Shown: one piece after another, positions 57,510 through 64,000 of the stretch
How the letters are laid out: each line of letters begins with the position of its first letter
How positions within the stretch are numbered: the stretch's first letter is position 1
DNA from: Diplocarpon mali
Taxonomy: Eukaryota > Ascomycota > Leotiomycetes > Helotiales > Drepanopezizaceae
Length of the DNA: 64,000 nt
Assembly: GCA_024741835.1 (NCBI GenBank)
Contig: JAENRP010000181.1
Coordinates: 23,567 to 87,566, forward strand
Direction: 5' to 3'
Made by a program: the position numbers and the translations under genes
Notes under the pieces: generated by a model
What the model was told of the DNA's origin: nothing
The model's database searches: none
Seen by the model: the letters and a program-made list of their open reading frames with translations, nothing else

Positions 57510-60500
57510 ATGGAGAACGACAGACTACAGATGCGTGGGGCTCGGCTACCGAGAGGTGCGAGGCTTGCTCCCGCCGAGCCCAGGAAAATGGGTGAATCGT
57601 CCTTACACGCGGCGGGTGCCGAAGATCGGTCATGGATCTGAGGGTTTGGGTGTTGTTGACAGGTCAGCGACTACCTGGTACTCGTGGCATGTCGGCGAGC
57701 GGAAGCAGAGACGACGAAGACGCAAGAGCCCGCCGTGCACGGGTCGACGAGGCGAGGGTGGGAATATAGGATCTGTACTCTCGTATGGCAAGATGTTCTG
57801 GTCCCGTCAAACGCGCGCGACCTCGAGCACGACATGGTCAGCTGACAAAGGTGTGCCGAGGCCTCTGCTCGCCGTCTTGACGAAGCGGGGGTTGGCGAGT
57901 GCACGCCGCCCAGCGGGAGAGAGAGGCGATGCGCCTTGTCGTAGCAGAATCCGAGAGGACGGAAGGCGAGACTGCTGCCGAGAGAAGGTGCAGAGGCTTT
58001 CGGTTTGGTTTGTTTAGTCTCGTTGCATCGGGGCAGTGTGTGGCTTCGAAGCGACGATTCCTGGATCAGGATGCGCCGTGGAGGTGGCCGGGGACGCCGC
58101 GCCGAGGTGTTTCCATGTCGACGATGGGAGTCGAGAGAGGGGTGTGGAGTTGTCGTGGTGAGACGGGTAGCGAGTGGTGGAGCGGATCGGAGGGCAGGAT
58201 GGTCGTTTGGGAGGATAGATGGACTGATCGTCCCCCCGACAGCAACGCGTTGACGGACGGGTGATCCGGCATGGCGGAGCAGACGCATCACAGGATATAT
58301 GCGACAGGCCGGCGTCCTCTTGCTCGGAATCGACCCTCGCGTTGCGGGCGAGAGCTTCTCGCTGGTCGATCTTCCCAAACACCAGACCGTCGGGACGGCG
58401 ATGGTGGCCGGTGCAGTATCACGCAATCGCCCGAACGGCTTCGACTCCCTCGGCCTATCGCTTTTTCGGGGCTCATGGATAAAGCCCACCGAGAAACTGG
58501 CTGCTCGGGAAGCTCTTCAACATCGTGGACTGCCCCAGACGTCAGTCTCGGATGGGCCAGCCAGTACACACGAGGCCAAGGCCAAGGCAGAGGCTACCTC
58601 ACCCAGCTCTGCTCGTCTCTCTCGGGCGCCAGCGTCACATACAGACGTTCACCTCGGTCATCGCCGCCGTGGACGTTCGAGACAGCGCACGGCAACATTC
58701 TCCTCCTCGAGTCACCGGTAGGAAATCTCCTCGCGATCCCCAGAACCATCGCGCGTTGCGAAACCAATCGAACCACCTCCTCACTCGAGACCCGCAGGAC
58801 GCACAGAAGCAAGTCAAGCCCGCGACCATATCTCTCGACACCCCCATCTGCATCGTCCGATGTCTGTTGCGTCGGCGGTGCGGGGTGTATCCTCTGGCCT
58901 GCATTCCTCTGGCCTGCATTCGCAACCTCTTCCCAGCGTGGGCACCGACGAAGTCGAGGCGGGAGGTGAGAGCCGCTGAGACTCCTGGAAGGGCTCGTAC
59001 ACTTCACCAGCTATTTCCGGCTGGATTGTGGCGACTTGGATGTAGCGGGTGCCCCGACCCGAGTGCGCGTTTCTGTCATATTGAGCAAAGGCTCGGCTCG
59101 AGTTGTCACACTGGATCGCTGCACGGGGGGTCTGCATGCACCTCTTCGCCGAGATGTCAAGACAGGCCGGAGCCGAGACAATAGTACCGTACTATACACA
59201 GCACAGCGATCCAACCCCCAGCACATCGTACGATGATCTGATGCACGATCCTGTCGTGCTCTCTGGGAGATCCGCGGGGAGGGGGGGGGGCGACGACAGC
59301 AGAGTACGAGAGTACCTGCAGCGCTCTCCCTCGGCGACGATGGGGGTTTCCGAGTCGCGGGAGAACCGAGACGGGAGCAGCTTGCGAGTTGGGGAGCGGA
59401 CAGCAAGCCTCCGCCCGGTGGGACTCGATGCGGAGCAGGGGAGGGAGAGACATCGAGTCCATGTTCCCGAAGAGACGCCCCCCGACCGAGCAGGTGAGAG
59501 TTCCCCGAACGTGCTACGCGCCGACTCCCCGTCCGCTAGCTGTGATGTGCGAGAGAGAAGAGCATGTCTCGACGTCCAGCGAGCCTGGAGGAAGATCAGG
59601 CCCCCGGGAACTCGTGCTATACATAGATACGAGTGTGGGGTCGACGTGGCCCCTCCCACGATTCTGCACGAGGACAGCGGCGCACGGCGGCGGCGGCGGG
59701 TCGAATCCAGCTCATCGTACAGCTTGGGGTGAGTTCGAGTAGAGTCCTCGTCCATCCCAGAGCAGAGCCGCGCCACGGCTTCCGTCTCATGACAGCGCGG
59801 CCAGCCTGCCGAGACGGCGAGAGAGAAGCGGCGGAACCTGCGCAACAGCCCCTCCGCCGGCCCGAGGACAGAGATGCGTGATAGACGGCTCTCCTGGCTT
59901 CGGCTGCGAGCGCCGGCCTCGTCGAGCTGCTCCGGGGACGGGCTGTGGGCCGGGACAACAGATGCCCCCCATCTCCCCCGAGGCCGACGTCCCAAGTGGC
60001 CAGCTGCCTCTCGCGCACGAGGACAGTCTCGCTTTCCCCGAGGCGTGGCTGCCGGTGCGCGTCGCGGCAAGGTCACCGTCGCCATCCCGTGAGAGCCGGC
60101 CGTGTGGTGATCTGGACAGCCTGGTGCTCGTGGCGCTCCTCCTGTCCTGGCTGGCCTCATCTGCATACGAGAGCTCCCCCCCGGCGCTATCACTGCAGCC
60201 AGCAGTGCATGGGTGCCGCGACGACAACATGGCAGTTTGTTTCTGTCCAACGTCCGGCTCGCTAACCTCCCCCTGACAGTCCTCTCTCGTCAGTTATCAG
60301 ATCCGCCGTCCTGTCCTGCAGTCGGCTCGGGACTCGACGGCCGCAGCGGTTCGCAACCAAAACAAAACCCCCCAGACGCGGCACGCGCCCTCAGTCGGCA
60401 GGGTGACGCTCCCTTTCGGCCATCGCCCGGCGACTGGGGAGACCGAGGCCGCACACGAGGGCGGAATGCCATGCGGTGAGTTCGTGGCCGGCAGAAAGTT

Positions 60501-62313
60501 CGAGACGGCGAGAAGCAGGAAAACACCGCTCCGTGCTCAGACACCCCTCCTGCGCGACGCTTTGATGTGGCAGGGTAACGCGTGGCCGTGCGGTGCGGTG
60601 GATAGAAAACGGGCCGCCGACACCACATCGCGGTCAGGATTTTCCTCTTCTTCCTGATTCTCGAGGAACATTCCGTGCATCTGGCGGCTGGGGCGACTGA
60701 TTCACCATCTCCTCGCGACGGGCAAGTCCACGACATCCGCGGAAATTGCCGCATCGAGCGATTCTCCTCCCGGCCCTGGTTGCTCGCCGGTCTGGCGCGT
60801 GCAGTTGGCCGCAGGATCTCCACTGCAGAGAGGGATGACCTTCGCTGACAGGCGCTGGAGGATAGACATGCAGAACGCCGGTCCACCTCGCCACCAACGT
60901 GGTCGCCAGAGGGTTACGGCGTCGGAGGCGGGATATCGGCGGGGGGTGTTTTCTTCTTCTCGTCTGAATCCGTCCGCCGAGCAGTTCGTCGCCAGGTGCA
61001 TGAACCACGCCAGGCACTACGAAAGTCGCATCCTGGAACATTCTCCCCTGCCGGCGAATAGAGAGTTGCTGCGTGACACGCGCGGTTCTCCAAGTCGTCT
61101 GCGCTGCCATCGTACATCGTCATCGCAACCGCGCCGGACGAGAGAAAACAGGCATAGGACAACGATGGGGTAGTGTCTCCGACCCTCTGCTGCGTTCGGG
61201 ATCGCGCTGTTTCTCGATCGGGAGCCGGGGAAGCGAAGAGGAAAAGAAAAGAAACAGAGAGCCAGGGGGATGGTGGGGGCTTGCATGCTGTGGACGGCAC
61301 GTCGCCATAGCCAGTTGCGAAGGTTCCGAGGTACGAGGACTGCCAGCGACGAGCAGAGTGACAGACTTTGCTTTCCCCAACGAGGGCCCGGCTCGCGAAA
61401 CATGCGATACCGCTCTGCGCATCGCGGGCGGCCTCGAGCCATATGGACTTTGGCGTGGCCAAGCAGGGCTCGTGATGTCCGGGAGGCCGAGGTGATCTTC
61501 TCGGTCCAGATACCAGGAGGGCGTCGCCACGGGCCAAACGATCCCTCGCCGCAGGTATGCTCGGCCCTGCAAGCATGCCGTCGGGCATCCGTGGTGGCAC
61601 GCTGACGCGGTGTGCGTCTGGCCTGCGAGGAGGAGGGACCGAGGAGGGGCGGAAGCGAGACTTGGCTCACCCCCCTTTTTCAGGAGTTAGCGAGCCAGGA
61701 AGGGCGATCTCAGCCGCGGGCGCTGCCACGCCCGTGTCGGGATTCCACGAGGGAGTAGAATACCTGCCCGGAACCTTCGCGCGCGTTCCAGGGACATGGT
61801 CCGGGGCAGATACCCGCCCACCGGTCGCCGTGGGGGGAGCCCGCGGGAGACACGACGGCGAGACGAGCGTCCCGACCTCCCTCCCGGTTGGAAAATCGCC
61901 AGTCGGAGGGGAGGGGAACCAGCAGGCCCTCTCACCGGGGCCGCGGACGGGAGAAGAGGCAGCCATCCGGCAGCCCCGGGTCATTCGATTACCCCCCCGA
62001 CCGGCAGGCCGCGGCGCACCGGCACGGACTGCCCGGCTCGTCGCTCCCGATTCTCCTCGATCTGGCAGGTTTCTATGGGTATGAATAGATCTAGATACTG
62101 ATCGACATGTCCACAGTTCTCCTTGAGCCTTGAGGAGATTCCACCCCGAGAACAGCGGCGCTGACCATGTCCCTGCAATCTGGGTTCCCCGACGCCCACG
62201 ACCGCCCACGTCCCAGCGAGGAGCCGACGGGCCGTCCTCGGACAGCAGGAGGATCCTATCCCAGCCCATGCCGCTCCCTCCCGGTCGAGCCTCGCCTCTG
62301 GATCACGGAGTTT

Positions 62314-62315
62314 GG

Positions 62316-62355
<40 letters not shown>
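62314..62355. repeat. (GA)n microsatellite
   Basis: A GA dinucleotide run of about 38 bp with one aaa interruption near its start. Confidence 0.95.
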
Positions 62356-62357
<2 letters not shown>

Positions 62358-62753
62358 CGAGACCTGGAGCTGGCGGAGCGCGGGTTGCGGCTCTGTTCGG
62401 CTCGTTCTCGTCAGCCCCGCGGCGAACAGATCGGGCTCGGATGTGTGCACGTGACCCCGGGTCCAGACGCCGCTCGGTGCGTGCCGGCCGCAGCGCGAAG
62501 AGCGGCTCGGGATTCTTCGGTTTCTGTTTCTACTCCGGCAGCCCGCCGGCCGGCTCTCGTCGGCAAATCCACGCGCGGCCGAACCCCTCGCCGGAACGAG
62601 GTTGCGGGCGACTCGTCTCCCGTGGAGGATCGATCTACCGAGACGCACGTCCGCAGGAGTATCGGCCGAGTCGATGCGGACTCGAGCGGTCGCGAGCACA
62701 CGGCCGCCTCCCCCCCCCTTCCCCCTCCTCTCCCACCGCACCACCGCACCACC

Positions 62754-62788
62754 GCGCATCCGCATCCGCGTCCGCATCCGCATCCGCA
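62754..62788. repeat. (CGCATC)n hexamer repeat
   Basis: About six hexamers with one cgcgtc variant, directly after a C-rich/CACCG tract. Confidence 0.9.
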
Positions 62789-64000
62789 GGCCCCTGGACT
62801 AACCGTCTTGGGGTGGGCATGAAGACGATTTCGACTTGACATCACAAGATCCGGCGGGGCCAAGGCAAGCTCTCGTACCTCTCGGGTGGGATCGCGCCAC
62901 GTACGCGAGTCCGGTGGTTTGATGCAGCCCTAGGGCGCTTTTCGGACGGGATCTCGAGCGACGCTCCCAGCCCCCGACTGGCGCGTGCCGGTTCCGGATG
63001 TGCCGTCTCGGACATCGTCCACGTCCGCTGAGTGGTCGACGGACACGGGAGGGGGCAGACGCCGTCGGGTCCAGCACATGACGTACCCGTGGCGAGATCG
63101 GGATGCTCGGCAGGGTTCCCCGGCCGATCGCTCCCGGGATCTGGCCTGGCGCCACGGCCCCGTCGGCGGAGCCAGATGCGAGCTGGACCCCGGCGGCTGC
63201 ATGAGCGGGCCATCCTCCCCGGCGGGCCCACGCCACGACGGCGGGGCTCGTGCTCCTGGCCGATCTCGGCCGTGGCTGGGCAGGATGTGGGCACGTGCGC
63301 ACGTGCCCAGACAGGCTTCGGCGCCCTCGCCCGGGCACGCGGAGCGCAGCGGCAGCGGGGAGCCTGCCGACGACCTGCGTGTGGGTGCCTGGGGTCGGGT
63401 GCCGGGGGCCTGATGCCTGAGGTCGAGCCAGGCCGGGCGAAGGTCGCAAGGTCGCCGGATCGCAAGGGGGGCACGCCGCCATGCCTCGAGGACGCCCGCT
63501 CGTGTGGGCAGTGAGACTGCTGGCCGAGGCCGCGGCGGCCTCACCAGTGGCGGGGAACCGCTCGGCATCCCCGCTACAGAACACGCGCCCGGGAGACGGG
63601 CGTGCCGGAGAGACGCCTGCGCCGAGAAACACGCATGGCCGGCGCCCCGGCGCACCAGGGCCAGAACCAGAGCCTCAGCCTCGGCCTCAGGCCAGCCCCC
63701 GCCCCCGCCCTCGGGAGCTCGGCCGAACACAGCGTGGTGCGAAAGGGCGGAAGGATGTCGAGGAGATTTGGCATCGAACCCCTACCCATCTTCCGATTGG
63801 TCCCATCGAGTTCCGCCGAGGCGGGCCTGGATGCCGATAGTGTATGATGCGTCGGCGCATACATGACGACGAGACGAGGCCGCCTCTCCTCTCGGCCGCC
63901 GCGATTATTGCAGTCCGGGGACGAGGCGCTGCTGGCCGCCGAGTGCGAGGTGGGCAAGGTGTCGGCAGTAGAAGCCAGCAGGCTAACTTGATTGGGAGGG

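Larger units (their letters stand above)
56501..64000. other. Long GC-rich block without recognisable genes
   Basis: About 7.5 kb, strongly GC- and CpG-rich from about 56.9 kb on. Long overlapping open frames run on both strands (for example minus 60250-59192 of 352 codons, minus 63632-62799 of 277, plus 62130-62822 of 230). The reading frames are mutually overlapping, Arg/Ser/Pro/Ala-rich and domain-free, as expected from stop depletion in GC-rich DNA. No intron-linked gene, tRNA or rRNA was recognised. Purine and hexamer microsatellites are embedded. It differs sharply from the genes at 46.6-56.5 kb and from the AT-rich gaps. Confidence 0.55.

Noticed and set aside
59192..60250. 352-codon minus-strand open frame in the GC-rich block
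   Set aside because: Overlaps other long frames in all phases, is Arg/Ser/Pro/Ala-rich and has no domain; expected by chance at high GC.
62799..63730. Two overlapping minus-strand frames of 266-277 codons, plus plus-strand frames over the same DNA
   Set aside because: Mutually overlapping and domain-free with low-complexity composition; no splice evidence favours any one frame.

Overview
The window is nuclear DNA of a filamentous ascomycete (Pezizomycotina). Its genes carry short spliceosomal introns (46 to 157 bp) with GTRNGT-like donors, CTRAY-like branch sites and YAG acceptors. Recognisable products are fungal: Cdc24, an Uds1 septation protein, a secreted lipoxygenase, a siderophore acyltransferase, Mrp10, MCU, 2-oxoglutarate dehydrogenase E1 and TFIIH Tfb1. 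The protein sequences look Leotiomycete (Helotiales-like) to me, but that is an impression and not a search result. One ambiguous base (46521) shows this is a draft assembly.

Layout. 1-1.1 kb is GC-rich and gene-free. 1.1-11.6 kb is AT-richer, full of stop codons and gene-poor. It holds one clear mobile-element relic, a 246 bp Tc1/mariner deletion derivative at 1296-1541. 11.8-29.3 kb is a normal gene-dense arm: a large disordered protein with cell-cycle motifs (-), mitoribosomal Mrp10 (+, three small exons), Cdc24 (-), an F-box/WD40 protein (+) and an Uds1 coiled-coil protein (+). 31.1-38.6 kb holds three co-oriented minus-strand genes concerned with peroxide, lipid peroxidation and iron: catalase, an eight-exon secreted lipoxygenase and a hydroxyornithine-type siderophore acyltransferase. 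38.6-46.6 kb is gene-poor, with one three-exon orphan gene (42.15-43.08 kb). 46.6-56.5 kb is gene-dense: the mitochondrial calcium uniporter (-), 2-oxoglutarate dehydrogenase E1 (-), then divergently TFIIH subunit Tfb1 (+) and an orphan with a C-terminal CxxC-x20-CxxC motif (+). 56.5-64.0 kb is a long GC-rich block with overlapping open frames on both strands but nothing I recognise as coding.

Functional threads. Cdc24 (polarity GEF) and the Uds1 protein (septation) both belong to hyphal growth and division. Mrp10, MCU and OGDH E1 are mitochondrial. The catalase, lipoxygenase and siderophore genes make a plausible but unproven redox/iron neighbourhood. I found no clearly new multi-gene system. 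The items most worth a second look are the GC-rich block, the cell-cycle-motif protein at 11.8-14.7 kb, the lipoxygenase with its 28-nt exon and C-terminal Ile, the two orphan genes, and the RIP-marked transposon relic.
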